A stretch of 64,000 nucleotides of DNA from assembly GCF_020216065.1 (NCBI RefSeq), contig NZ_JAIWNA010000009.1, forward strand, positions 186,001 through 250,000, written 5' to 3'. The notes below the pieces were generated by a model. It saw only the letters and a list, made by a program, of their open reading frames with translations, made no database searches and had not been told where the DNA came from. Origin of the DNA: Nocardia rosealba. Lineage in GTDB: Bacteria > Actinomycetota > Actinomycetes > Mycobacteriales > Mycobacteriaceae. Below, piece by piece: positions 52,153-60,949 of the stretch. Each line of letters begins with the position of its first letter. Within the stretch, counting starts at the first letter, position 1. The translations under genes and the position numbers were made by a program.

Positions 52153-52647
52153 TTGACCCACCGCAGGATCGGCCGTGTCGCGATCGCAGGTTTGGCCGTG
52201 ATCACCGCACTCGGGCTGAGCGCGTGCACCGAAGACAAGCCCGCCGCCAAGACCACCACCAGTGCCAAGGCGACCACGACGACCGCCACCGACGACGCGC
52301 TGCCACCGGTGCCGTCGGTGGAGGAGCTCAACGCTCAGCTCAACACCGCGCTGGACCCCTCGGTGCCCAACGAGCAGAAGCTGGACTTCGTGCAGGGTGG
52401 CGAGGCCGATCCCGAGCTGCCGAACCGCCTGGCCGTCGCCGCCCGCGACGCCGGTGTCCAGGTGCAGGTCACCGAGGTGACGTCGTTCGGTGACAGTGTG
52501 AACGCCAAGGCGAACTTCACAGTGAACGGGCAGACGAATGTGGTGGACGTGCCGTTCGTGGCCGACGCCGGTAAGTGGAAGGTGCAGAAGGCGTGGGCCT
52601 GCACCATGCTGACGAATCTGGGTCAGCAGTCGGCCGCGTGCGTCTGA
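52153..52647 (+). CDS. Low-molecular-weight antigen MTB12-like lipoprotein
   Basis: This 164-residue lipoprotein has the signal peptide MTHRRIGRVAIAGLAVITAL with LSAC and Cys25 as the lipid-attachment residue. A Thr/Lys/Ala-rich linker follows, then a domain of about 110 residues: VPSVEELNAQLNTALDPSVP, QKLDFVQGGEADPEL, VNAKANFTVNGQTNVVDVPF and GKWKVQKAWACTMLTNLGQ. This resembles the MTB12/CFP-2 fold of secreted mycobacterial antigens, whose function is unknown. It begins with TTG 52153 and the ribosome site AAGGACGAG. It stands alone between dinB and the arabinosyltransferase. Confidence 0.78.
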   Translation: MTHRRIGRVAIAGLAVITALGLSACTEDKPAAKTTTSAKATTTTATDDALPPVPSVEELNAQLNTALDPSVPNEQKLDFVQGGEADPELPNRLAVAARDAGVQVQVTEVTSFGDSVNAKANFTVNGQTNVVDVPFVADAGKWKVQKAWACTMLTNLGQQSAACV

Positions 52648-52706
52648 CATTCCGCTGTGCTGACGGCTCCACACCGGGGCGGCTGGGGCGCGGGCGGGCG
52701 CGCGGT

Positions 52707-52712
52707 TAGGAT
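52707..52712 (+). promoter_or_regulatory. -10 element upstream of the arabinosyltransferase gene
   Basis: TAGGAT fits TANNNT and lies eight bases before the GTG at 52721; no ribosome site is present. A leaderless or nearly leaderless mRNA is likely. Confidence 0.45.
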
Positions 52713-52720
52713 CAGGCCCC

Positions 52721-55700
52721 GTGGTTGAGACGATCGTGCGGCAGGGGCATCCGCCCAAGGGTGCTTCGGAGCCGGTGCGACCGGGTTCGCCCGGCTGGGC
52801 GCGGGTCGTGGCGATCGTCGCCGGGCTGATCGCGGTGCTCAGCGCCGCGGCCATCCCCTTCCTTCCGGTCCGCGTCGACGCCGCGAGCGTGTCCTGGCCG
52901 CAGCAGGGCTCGCCCGCGTCGGTCGAGGCGCCGCTCGTGGCCTACGCCCCGGCCGCCCTGACGGCGACGGTGCCGTGTGCGGCATTGAGTTCGGTCGCGG
53001 CGACCGGCGGGGTGGTCGTGTCCACCGTGCCGAGGCAATCGGCCGACATGGAGAAGTACGGCTTCGTCGTCAAGGTCGTCGCCGACACTCCCGAGCGCCC
53101 CGGTCGGGTCGACGTGGTGTCGCGTTCGATGCTGGTGTGGACGGCGCCGCTGGCCGACGTGCTCGACCGGTCGTGCGCGCTCACCGTCACCCTGTCGCCG
53201 ACCGGATCAACGGTCACCACAACGGGACTCGGGGAGGGCGCCACCCTCGCCGGTGATCTTCGCCCACAGGTGGTCGGGGTGTTCAGCGAGCTCACCGGTG
53301 CCGCACCCGCCGACCTGGCGGTGCGTGTGGACGTCGATTCGCGCTACATCACCTCGCCCACCTGGCCCAAGCTCGCGGTGATCGCACTGTGCGCGCTCGC
53401 GACGCTCGTCGCCCTGTTCGCGCTGCACCGGCTCGACGCCGCCGACGGCCGGTCGGCGCGCCGGTTCCTGCCGCAGCGCTGGTGGCGGCTGCGCCCGGTC
53501 GACTGGCTGGTGTTCGCGGTGCTCGGCGTCTGGCATTTCATCGGCGCCAACACCTCCGACGACGGCTACATCCTCGGGATGGCAAGGGGCGCACGCAGTT
53601 CGGGCAACATGTCGAACTACTACCGCTGGTTCAGCGTCGACGAGGGGCCCTTCTACACCCCCTACACCGACATCATCGGCTGGCTCACCCACATCTCCAC
53701 CGTCAGCCCGCTCGTCCGCCTGCCCGCGCTGCTCGCCGGTGTGCTCACCTGGTGGTTGATCAGCCGTGAAGTGCTGCCGCGCCTGGGTATCGCGTTGCGG
53801 CACAGCAAGCTCGTCACCTGGACCGCGGCGCTGGTGTTCCTCGCGTTCTGGCTGCCCTACAACAACGGCTTGCGCGCGGAATTCGTTGTCGCCCTCGGTG
53901 TTCTGGTCACCTGGGTGTCGGTGGAGCGGGCCATCGCCACGCGGCGGTTGCTGCCCTACGCGGTGGCGGTGATCGTGGCCGCGTTCACCCTCACCGGTGC
54001 GCCGTCGGGGCTGATCTGCCTCGGGGCGCTGGTGGCCGGCGCGCGCACCATGACGGCGGTGATCGTGCGCCGGGCCAAGACGGTGGGCTACCTGTCGCAG
54101 CTGCTGCCGATCCTCGCGGCGGGTGTTGTCGTGCTCACCGTAGTCTTCGCCGACCGCACCCTGGCCGGTGTGCGCGAGATGTTCGCGGTGCATGAGAAGA
54201 TCGGGCCGGGGGAGTCCTGGTTCTTCGAGTTCCTGCGCTACCAGTTCCTGTTGCAGATCAACGCCGACGGCTGGCTCACCCGCCGCTTCGGGGTGTTCGT
54301 GATGCTGCTCGGCCTCGTCGTGTGCGCGGCGACCATGCTGCGGCGCGGCGGGCACATCCCCGGCACGGCCGTCGGACCCACTCGGCGTCTGCTCGGCATC
54401 ACCCTCGCCGCCATGGTGCTGATGATGTTCTCGCCGACCAAGTGGACACACCAGTTCGGTGTGTTCGCCGGCCTCGCCACCTGCGTCGCCGCCGTCACCG
54501 CGGTCGCCGTGAGCCCGCAGGTGCTGCGGCCCCTGCGTAACCGGGCACTGTTCGCCGCCGCGGTGTTCTTCGCGCTCGCGGTGACCTTCGTCGGCGCCAA
54601 CGGCTACTGGTACGTGTCGGCGTGGGGTGTGCCGTGGTGGGACAAGCCGCCGTCGGTCGCCGGGTTCGGTGTCTCCACGGTGTTCGCCGGACTCACCGGG
54701 CTCGCGCTGCTGATCGCCGCCTGGTTCCACATCCATCCGAGTCCGTCGGCCAAGCCGACGCGGCTGAGCGGTGTGCCCGTGCTCGCGGTAGCCGCCGCGA
54801 TGATGGTGCTGTTCGAGGTGGCGTCCTTCGCGAAGGCCGCCGTCGCCCAGTACCCGGCGTACTCGGTGGCGAGCTCGAACCTGAACGCGGCCTTCGGCGG
54901 TGGCTGCGGGATGGCCGACGAGGTGCTCGTCGAAACCGACGCCAACGCCTCGATGCTCGCCCCGCTCGCCGGTGACATGACCACGACCATGACGGGCGAA
55001 TCGACCGGTTTCCGCCCCGACGGCGTGGCTCCCGTGCTCACCTCCGACGAGGTGGAATCCACCACCGGCCAAGCGAATTCGGTCTCCGATGACCCCGACG
55101 AACTGCGCGACGCGACCACATCGGCCGGTTCGGAATCACGCCAGGGTTCGCTGCAGCTCCCGTTCGGCCTCGACCCGGCCACCACCCCGGTACTCGGCAG
55201 CTACCGGGCAGGCACGCAGGAACCCGCCGCCCTGACCACCGGCTGGTTCCGCCTGCCCGAGGGCCCGCGCGGCCCGTTGCTCGCGGTGTCGGTGGCCGGC
55301 CGGATCCGTTCGGTCGACGCCGACGGCATCGTGCATCCCGGCCAGGACCTGACGGTCGAATACGGCACCGCCGCGCCGGACGGCACGGTACAGGTGACCG
55401 GTCAGGTGATGCCGATCGACATCGGCCCCGCGCCGATCTGGCGCAACCTGCGCGTCCCGCTCGACCAGCTCCCCGCCGACGCCACGGCGGTCCGCCTCGT
55501 CGCCGCCGACAAGGACCTCGGTCCCGACCAGTGGCTCGCGGTGACCCCGCCGCGCATGCCCCAGACCACCACCCTGAGCGCCTTGGTCGGCCGCGACACC
55601 CCCGTGCTGCTGGACTGGACAGTGGGCCTGCACTTCCCATGCCAGAACCACATGCCCACCTACAACGGCGTGTCCGAAATCCCCGAGTACCGCATCCTGC

Positions 55701-55951
55701 CCGACCGCAACGGCGCGACCATCACCAACCTCTGGCAGGGCCACGACGGCGGCGGCCCACTCGGCTGGACCCAACTCCTCTTCACCGCCCGCACCCTCCC
55801 CACCTACCTGAACAACGACTGGGACAAGGACTGGGGCTCCCTCGAGCAATATCTCCCTCGAGACACCACAGCCACCCCCGCCGAGATCTCGGTGAACCCC
55901 CGAACGGAGTGGGGCACTTGGACTCCCGGCCCGGTCATCACCGCCTGGTAA
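52721..55951 (+). CDS. Arabinosyltransferase (Emb family)
   Basis: This 1076-residue GT-C membrane enzyme builds arabinan of arabinogalactan or lipoarabinomannan from decaprenyl-phosphoarabinose. It has an N-terminal membrane helix followed by a soluble beta domain, about a dozen more helices, and the catalytic Asp pair in NTSDDGYILGMARGA (Asp280-Asp281). It ends in a C-terminal carbohydrate-binding domain (from about residue 720; WFRLPEGPRGPLLAVSVAGR, ending ISVNPRTEWGTWTPGPV). The segment GNMSNYYRWF keeps Met at the position equivalent to EmbB Met306, so no ethambutol-resistance change is seen there. It is a lone emb gene rather than part of an embCAB cluster, and cannot be assigned to A, B or C. 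Confidence 0.93.
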   Translation: MVETIVRQGHPPKGASEPVRPGSPGWARVVAIVAGLIAVLSAAAIPFLPVRVDAASVSWPQQGSPASVEAPLVAYAPAALTATVPCAALSSVAATGGVVVSTVPRQSADMEKYGFVVKVVADTPERPGRVDVVSRSMLVWTAPLADVLDRSCALTVTLSPTGSTVTTTGLGEGATLAGDLRPQVVGVFSELTGAAPADLAVRVDVDSRYITSPTWPKLAVIALCALATLVALFALHRLDAADGRSARRFLPQRWWRLRPVDWLVFAVLGVWHFIGANTSDDGYILGMARGARSSGNMSNYYRWFSVDEGPFYTPYTDIIGWLTHISTVSPLVRLPALLAGVLTWWLISREVLPRLGIALRHSKLVTWTAALVFLAFWLPYNNGLRAEFVVALGVLVTWVSVERAIATRRLLPYAVAVIVAAFTLTGAPSGLICLGALVAGARTMTAVIVRRAKTVGYLSQLLPILAAGVVVLTVVFADRTLAGVREMFAVHEKIGPGESWFFEFLRYQFLLQINADGWLTRRFGVFVMLLGLVVCAATMLRRGGHIPGTAVGPTRRLLGITLAAMVLMMFSPTKWTHQFGVFAGLATCVAAVTAVAVSPQVLRPLRNRALFAAAVFFALAVTFVGANGYWYVSAWGVPWWDKPPSVAGFGVSTVFAGLTGLALLIAAWFHIHPSPSAKPTRLSGVPVLAVAAAMMVLFEVASFAKAAVAQYPAYSVASSNLNAAFGGGCGMADEVLVETDANASMLAPLAGDMTTTMTGESTGFRPDGVAPVLTSDEVESTTGQANSVSDDPDELRDATTSAGSESRQGSLQLPFGLDPATTPVLGSYRAGTQEPAALTTGWFRLPEGPRGPLLAVSVAGRIRSVDADGIVHPGQDLTVEYGTAAPDGTVQVTGQVMPIDIGPAPIWRNLRVPLDQLPADATAVRLVAADKDLGPDQWLAVTPPRMPQTTTLSALVGRDTPVLLDWTVGLHFPCQNHMPTYNGVSEIPEYRILPDRNGATITNLWQGHDGGGPLGWTQLLFTARTLPTYLNNDWDKDWGSLEQYLPRDTTATPAEISVNPRTEWGTWTPGPVITAW

Positions 55952-55978
55952 CCCAGGACGCATGATCACCACGCTCAG

Positions 55979-56326
55979 GTGGATGGATTCACCCCGAAAT
56001 CCGCCACAACGGCGTGGTGATCACTCGTCCAATCGGCCCATGCCCTAGAGGGCCACGCTGGTGGCGGATTTCGGGCGAAGCCCGCCCGACTACGGCGTGG
56101 TGTCGCTGGTCCTGTCGGCTGAGGCTCCGTGTGCCGCCTGGAGGGTTGCTCCCCACGTTGTGGTGGATTGATTCGGGTCGAGGCCCGCCATTAGGGGCGT
56201 GGTGACCGCTCGTCCCCAGTGGCTGAGGCCCGGTGTGCCGCCTAGACGGGTTGCTCGCCGTGCTGTGGTGGATTGATTCGGGGCTGAAGCCCGCCATCAC
56301 GGCGTGGTGATCGGTTGTCCAGTGGC
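55979..56326. repeat. Degenerate tandem and inverted repeat block
   Basis: Four related units begin near 55979, 56061, 56160 and 56265. Each contains GGCGTGGTG (56011, 56094, 56196, 56301; steps of 83, 102 and 105). Units 3 and 4 share the identical start GTGGTGGATTGATTCGGG; units 2 and 3 share GTGTGCCGCCT. Perfect inverted repeats occur as well: TGATCACCACGC (55963-55974) with GCGTGGTGATCA (56012-56023), and CCCGAAATCCGCCAC (55993-56007) with GTGGCGGATTTCGGG (56061-56075). The block fills most of the 467-base gap between the arabinosyltransferase and the ADP-ribosylglycohydrolase. It could be a genome-wide intergenic repeat or a terminator-like structure. A 103-codon minus-strand frame across it looks like a by-product of the repeats. 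Confidence 0.75.
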
Positions 56327-56418
56327 AGCGGCGGCCTCGATGCGCGCGGTTGCCGCCGGCGCCCAGGGCAACTGCGCGAATGTGGTCGTCGCTGGGCGGG
56401 GTTGTGTCTGCGCGGGTG

Positions 56419-57351
56419 TCAGGTGGTGGCGATGCGGTGGGCGAGGGTGGGGAGGTCGGTGCCGGTGAGGCCGGGGTAGCCGTGGAGGATGTCGCGCCAG
56501 CGGGTGGGGACGGCGGAGGCGCCCCAGCGGGCGCCGAGGAGGCCGCCTGCGATGGCGGCGGTGGTGTCGGTGTCGTTGCCTGCGCGGACGCACGCTTCCA
56601 GGGCGAGGGGAAGGTGGGTGGGTGCGGAGCTGTCCGTGGTGGTGATGGCCCACCAGGCGGTCTGCAGGGCGTGGACGACCCAGCCGTTGTTGGGGAAGTC
56701 GGCGGGGGTGCCGTGTTCGGCCTCGTCGAGGCGGGCGGTCCAGTATTCGGAATACGCTGAGCCGCGGACGTATTCGCGCACGCCGTCGAAGTTCGCGTGC
56801 AGTACGGCGTGCCGGATGGCGTACGTCCAGATCTTGCAGGCTTCGACCGCCTGTTCGTCGTAGTGGGTGAGCATGCCGACGCGCCCGGCCGCCGCCACGC
56901 ATTCGGCGGCGTCGTCGAGGTAGGCGAGCGCCACCGGCGCCGTGCGCATCAGCGACCCGTTCCCGCCGGTCCGCCCGGTCAGCGACATCGCCGCCGCCTG
57001 CATGTCCAGCGCCGAGCTCGGCCTGATCGACAGCACCGCCGCGGTCTGGTTGCCGATATCCGGCGGATCGGTGTCGTACCAGCGAACGAATCCCTCGGCC
57101 ACCGCGTCCAGGTCGATCCCCGGCCCCTGCGCCGCGGCCTGGGCGACCACCAGCGCCATCGACGTGTCGTCGGTCCACTCACCCGGCGCCCAGTTGAACG
57201 GCCCACCGCCGATCATGTCGATCACCACATCGACCCCGGGCTTGGTGAACTCGTACCCCGCCCCCAGCGCATCCCCGGCAGCCGTCCCCACCAGCACTCC
57301 GGCCACCCGATCCGCAAAGCCCGAATCCCGCACAGCATCCACCCCTTTCAT
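56419..57351 (-). CDS. ADP-ribosylglycohydrolase family protein
   Basis: This protein of about 310 residues belongs to the ADP-ribosylglycohydrolase (DraG/ARH) family. The metal-site motifs are VLVGTAAGDALGAGYEFTKP, GEWTDDTSMALVVAQAAA and, near the C-terminus, GNDTDTTAAIAGGLLGARWG with the paired Asp residues for two Mg2+. It should remove ADP-ribose from a protein or other target, or hydrolyse a similar glycoside; no partner ADP-ribosyltransferase is in the window. The start is uncertain: ATG 57351, GTG a few codons on either side, or 57516. The longer version would add a Gly/Ser-rich low-complexity segment. Confidence 0.87.
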   Translation of the reverse strand: MKGVDAVRDSGFADRVAGVLVGTAAGDALGAGYEFTKPGVDVVIDMIGGGPFNWAPGEWTDDTSMALVVAQAAAQGPGIDLDAVAEGFVRWYDTDPPDIGNQTAAVLSIRPSSALDMQAAAMSLTGRTGGNGSLMRTAPVALAYLDDAAECVAAAGRVGMLTHYDEQAVEACKIWTYAIRHAVLHANFDGVREYVRGSAYSEYWTARLDEAEHGTPADFPNNGWVVHALQTAWWAITTTDSSAPTHLPLALEACVRAGNDTDTTAAIAGGLLGARWGASAVPTRWRDILHGYPGLTGTDLPTLAHRIATT

Positions 57352-57407
57352 CACAACAAGTCGACCCGACCGTACCGCCACACTCCGCTCGGTCGGGTCT
57401 GATAGTC

Positions 57408-57475
57408 CAACACCACCACCACCAACACCACCGCTGCCGTTGCTGCCGTTGCTGCTGCCGCCGCCGCAGCCGACA
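57408..57475. repeat. Low-complexity triplet tract
   Basis: About 70 bases of (CCA/ACC)n followed by (GCTGCCGTT)n and (GCC)n triplets lie between the ADP-ribosylglycohydrolase start and the rarD stop. Read on the minus strand in one frame they encode Ser-Asn-Gly and Gly-Val repeats. It may be a slipped-strand simple repeat; no gene is assigned. Confidence 0.5.
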
Positions 57476-57508
57476 TCGGGGTGAAATCGCGCCACAAAAG
57501 TGTGGTGG

Positions 57509-58423
57509 TCAGGCATCCAGGCTTTCGGCGGGCTGGGGAGTGGGGTGACGGTTGCGGTGGGCGCGGCGGAGGGCGTCGGTGGTGAAGACGGCCAGCGCGG
57601 TCCAGATGAGGGCGAAACCGATCCAGCGGGAGGGCGGCATCGGTTCGTGCATCACCGCGACGCCCCAGGCCATCTGGAGGGCGGGCGTGAGGTACTGGAG
57701 GATGCCCATGGTCGACAAGGGGACGCGCTGGGCGGCGACGGCGAACAGCAGCAGCGGGATCAGCGTGACCGGACCGGTGGCCATCATCAGACCGAAATGG
57801 GCGGGGCTGGAAGTGAACTCACTGCGCCCGGTAGCCAGCAACACGATCACGAATGCCAGCGCGAACGGGGCGGCGACCATCCCCTCGGCGGCGATTCCGC
57901 GCAGCGCGTCGAGCCGGATCACCTTCTTCACCAGGCCATAGGTGGCGAACGAACACGCGAGCACCAGGGCGATCACGGGCGGCCTGCCGTAGTCGACGGT
58001 GAGCACGACCACCGCCAGCGCACCGAGCGAGAGCGCGGCCCACTGCGCACGGGAGAGCCGTTCCCGGAAGAACACCACCCCGAACGCCACCGTCACCAGC
58101 GGATTGATGAAGTACCCGAGCGCGCACTCCACCACATTCCCGGAGATCACCCCGAACACGTAGACGCCCCAGTTGATCGAGATCGCCGCCGACGCGACCG
58201 CCGCCAGCCGCCAGGTCCGCGCGTCGATTTTCCGCATCTCCCGCAGTCGCCCGCTGAGCAGCAACACCAGCACCACGACGACCAAGGTCCAGATGATCCG
58301 CTGCGCCACCACCTCCACGGCAGACGCGAATGCCAGCAGCCCGAAGAATGCCGGAAACAGTCCCCAGATGAGATAAGCCCCCGTCCCGAAGACGACACCG
58401 GGCGGGGACGTTCTTGGCTGCAT
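57509..58423 (-). CDS. rarD: RarD/EamA family transporter
   Basis: This 304-residue polytopic membrane protein of the drug/metabolite transporter superfamily has ten predicted helices in two EamA repeats. RarD features are GVVFGTGAYLIWGLFPAFFG at the start, VEVVAQRIIWTLVVVVLVLL, ALGYFINPLVTVAFGVVFFR with ERLSRAQWAA, and PLSTMGILQYLTPALQMAWG in the second half. RarD-like proteins were described as chloramphenicol-sensitivity proteins, but the transported substrate is not established. It is divergent from ctpE, with 35 bases between the starts. Confidence 0.9.
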   Translation of the reverse strand: MQPRTSPPGVVFGTGAYLIWGLFPAFFGLLAFASAVEVVAQRIIWTLVVVVLVLLLSGRLREMRKIDARTWRLAAVASAAISINWGVYVFGVISGNVVECALGYFINPLVTVAFGVVFFRERLSRAQWAALSLGALAVVVLTVDYGRPPVIALVLACSFATYGLVKKVIRLDALRGIAAEGMVAAPFALAFVIVLLATGRSEFTSSPAHFGLMMATGPVTLIPLLLFAVAAQRVPLSTMGILQYLTPALQMAWGVAVMHEPMPPSRWIGFALIWTALAVFTTDALRRAHRNRHPTPQPAESLDA

Positions 58424-58445
58424 TCATCCCATGTTACGACTGACG

Positions 58446-58451
58446 TAGCCT
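58446..58451 (+). promoter_or_regulatory. -10 element of a probable leaderless ctpE transcript
   Basis: TAGCCT fits TANNNT and is followed by seven bases and the ATG at 58459; no ribosome site is seen. The divergent rarD start is only 35 bases from the ctpE start, so both promoters must be compact. Confidence 0.5.
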
Positions 58452-58458
58452 ATCGAGC

Positions 58459-60879
58459 ATGTCCATATCCGTGCGGGAGACCGCCACCGGGCTCAGCGCA
58501 ACAGAGGTCGAACAGCGTCGCCGTGACGGTCAGACCAACGACGTGCCCGCGCGGGCGAGCCGGTCGGTCGGCGAGATCGTTCGCGCGAACGTGTTCACCC
58601 GCATCAATGCCATCCTCGGTGTGCTGTTCCTGCTCGTGCTGTCGACCGGTTCGATCATCGACGGCATGTTCGGGCTGCTCATCGTGGCCAACAGCGCGAT
58701 CGGCATCATCCAGGAGGTGCGCGCCAAACGCACCCTCGACCAGCTGGCCATCGTCGGCCAGGCCATGCCGACCGTGCGTCGCGACGGTGTCGCGAAGGAG
58801 ATCGCCCCGGGTGAGGTGGTGCTCGACGACCTGATCGAGCTCGGCCCCGGCGACCAGATCGTGGTCGACGGTGAGGTGACCGAGGCCGCCGCCCTCGAGG
58901 TGGACGAGTCGCTGCTCACCGGCGAGGCCGATCCCATCGACAAGGGCGTGGGCGCGCCGGTGATGTCGGGCAGTTTCGTGGTGTCGGGTTCGGGCGCCTA
59001 CCGCGCGACGAAGGTCGGCAAGGACGCCTACGCCGCCAAGCTGGCCGAAGAAGCCAGCAAGTTCACCCTGGTGCACTCGGAACTGCGCTCGGGTATCGAC
59101 AAGATCCTGAAATTCATCACCTACCTGCTGATTCCGGCCGGCCTGCTCAGCATCTACAACCAGCTCGTCTCCAGCGGCGAGTCGTGGCGCCCGGCGGTCA
59201 CCGGCATGGTCGCGGCCCTGGTACCGATGGTCCCCGAGGGCCTGGTGCTGATGACCTCCATCGCCTTCGCGGTCGGTGTGGTCCGCCTCGGCAAACGCAA
59301 CTGCCTGGTGCAGGAACTGCCCGCCATCGAGGGCCTGGCCCGTGTCGACGTGGTGTGCGCGGACAAGACCGGCACCCTCACCGAGAACGGGATGCGCCTG
59401 GCCCGCGTCGAACCGCTCGGTTCCTTCGACGAGGCGAGCGTGCGTCAGGTGCTCGCCGCGCTGGCGGCAGACGATCCACGTCCGAACGCCAGTGTGCAGG
59501 CCATCGGCGAGGCGCTGCCCGACCGCCCGGACTGGACCGGTACGGCCGTCGCCCCGTTCTCCTCGGCCAAGAAGTGGAGCGGCATTTCCTATGGCGCCCA
59601 CGGTGATTGGCTCCTCGGCGCACCCGACGTGCTGCTCGACCCGACCTCCGAGACCGCCGCGCACGCCGAGCAGGTCGGTTCGCAGGGCTTGCGGGTGCTG
59701 TTGCTCGCGCGCGGTGACCGCCCGGTCGACGCCCCCGACGCGCCGGGCCGGGTGGAGCCCGCCGCCCTCGTCGTGCTCGAACAGAAGGTGCGCCCCGACG
59801 CCAAGGACACCCTCGAATACTTCGCGAGCCAGCACGTCTCGATCAAGGTGATCTCCGGCGACAACGCCGTCTCGGTCGGCGCGGTCGCCGCCTCGCTCGA
59901 CCTGCCCGGTGGATCCGATCCGGTCGACGCGCGCACCCTGCCCGAGGATCGCGATGAACTCGCCGACGTGCTCGACGGGAAGTCCACCTTCGGCCGCGTA
60001 CGCCCCGACCAGAAACGGGCCATGGTCGGCGCCCTGCAGTCGCGCGGCCACACCGTCGCCATGACCGGTGACGGCGTCAACGACGTGCTCGCCCTCAAGG
60101 ACGCCGACATCGGTGTCGCCATGGGCGCGGGCAGCCCCGCCACCCGCGCGGTGGCCCAGATCGTGTTGCTGGACAACAAGTTCGCGACCCTGCCGTACGT
60201 GGTGGGGGAGGGTCGACGCGTCATCGGCAATATCGAGCGGGTGTCGAATCTGTTCCTCACCAAGACCGTGTATTCGGTGCTGCTGGCGTTCCTGGTCGGC
60301 CTGGCGGGTGTGGGTTCGCAGATCTTCGGCTACGACCCCATCGGTTATCCGTTCCTGCCGCGCCACGTGACCATCGCGGCCTGGTTCACCATCGGTATCC
60401 CGGCGTTCGTGCTGTCGCTCGCGCCCAACAACGAGCGGGCCCGCACCGGGTTCGTCGGCCGGGTGATGCGGCTGGCGGTGCCCTCGGGTGTGGTGATCGG
60501 TGTCGCGACGTTCGTGGCCTACCTGATCGCGTACGCGGGCCCCGAGGCCTCGGAGACGCAGCGGGTGCAGGCCGGGACCACCGCGCTGATCACGCTCATC
60601 ATGATCGCGGTGTGGGTGCTCGCGCTGGTCGCGCGCCCGTACGTGTGGTGGAAGGTGGTGCTGATCGCGGTGTCGGTGCTGGCCTATGTCGCGCTGTTCA
60701 CGATTCCGTTCACGCGCGAGTTCTTCAAGCTCGACCCGTCGAATCCGAGGCTCACCCTGGCCGCGGTGGTGTGTGGTGTGATCGGCATCGTGCTGGTGGA
60801 ACTGGCCTGGTGGGTGCAGGCGCGACTGGCCGGCAACGCGGGCAAGCTCGTCCCGCCGGTCGGCGCGCAGGGGGCGTGA
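58459..60879 (+). CDS. ctpE: P-type ATPase, CtpE-like (probable calcium transporter)
   Basis: This 806-residue P-type ATPase has the phosphorylation motif DKTGTLT at residues 302-308 (Asp302), the actuator TGEA motif in ALEVDESLLTGEADPI, the hinge GDGVNDVLALKDADIGVAMG, and the membrane motif AALVPMVPEGLVLM where many calcium pumps have PEGL. About ten membrane segments are visible. It lacks N-terminal metal-binding repeats. The length and order fit mycobacterial CtpE (Rv0908), reported as a Ca2+ uptake pump important for the cell surface; the ion here is by homology. It probably has a leaderless start at ATG 58459. Confidence 0.88.
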   Translation: MSISVRETATGLSATEVEQRRRDGQTNDVPARASRSVGEIVRANVFTRINAILGVLFLLVLSTGSIIDGMFGLLIVANSAIGIIQEVRAKRTLDQLAIVGQAMPTVRRDGVAKEIAPGEVVLDDLIELGPGDQIVVDGEVTEAAALEVDESLLTGEADPIDKGVGAPVMSGSFVVSGSGAYRATKVGKDAYAAKLAEEASKFTLVHSELRSGIDKILKFITYLLIPAGLLSIYNQLVSSGESWRPAVTGMVAALVPMVPEGLVLMTSIAFAVGVVRLGKRNCLVQELPAIEGLARVDVVCADKTGTLTENGMRLARVEPLGSFDEASVRQVLAALAADDPRPNASVQAIGEALPDRPDWTGTAVAPFSSAKKWSGISYGAHGDWLLGAPDVLLDPTSETAAHAEQVGSQGLRVLLLARGDRPVDAPDAPGRVEPAALVVLEQKVRPDAKDTLEYFASQHVSIKVISGDNAVSVGAVAASLDLPGGSDPVDARTLPEDRDELADVLDGKSTFGRVRPDQKRAMVGALQSRGHTVAMTGDGVNDVLALKDADIGVAMGAGSPATRAVAQIVLLDNKFATLPYVVGEGRRVIGNIERVSNLFLTKTVYSVLLAFLVGLAGVGSQIFGYDPIGYPFLPRHVTIAAWFTIGIPAFVLSLAPNNERARTGFVGRVMRLAVPSGVVIGVATFVAYLIAYAGPEASETQRVQAGTTALITLIMIAVWVLALVARPYVWWKVVLIAVSVLAYVALFTIPFTREFFKLDPSNPRLTLAAVVCGVIGIVLVELAWWVQARLAGNAGKLVPPVGAQGA

Positions 60880-60935
60880 CCGGGGCCGGGCACGCCTCGA
60901 GAACCCTTGTGCCGGGCGAAGTTTCGGTGTTGGAG

Positions 60936-60941
60936 TACCTT
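60936..60941 (+). promoter_or_regulatory. -10 element upstream of the PhzF-family gene
   Basis: TACCTT fits TANNNT and is followed by eight bases and the ATG at 60950 with no ribosome site, another possible leaderless start. Confidence 0.4.
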
Positions 60942-60949
60942 TGCCGGTT

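Noticed and set aside
55989..56300. A 103-codon minus-strand frame within the repeat block
   Set aside because: It repeats itself with the DNA units, has no ribosome site and no family; more likely a side effect of the tandem repeats.
55952..56418. CRISPR array in the repeat block
   Set aside because: Units are long (83-105 bases), degenerate and unevenly spaced, with no constant short repeat and no cas genes.
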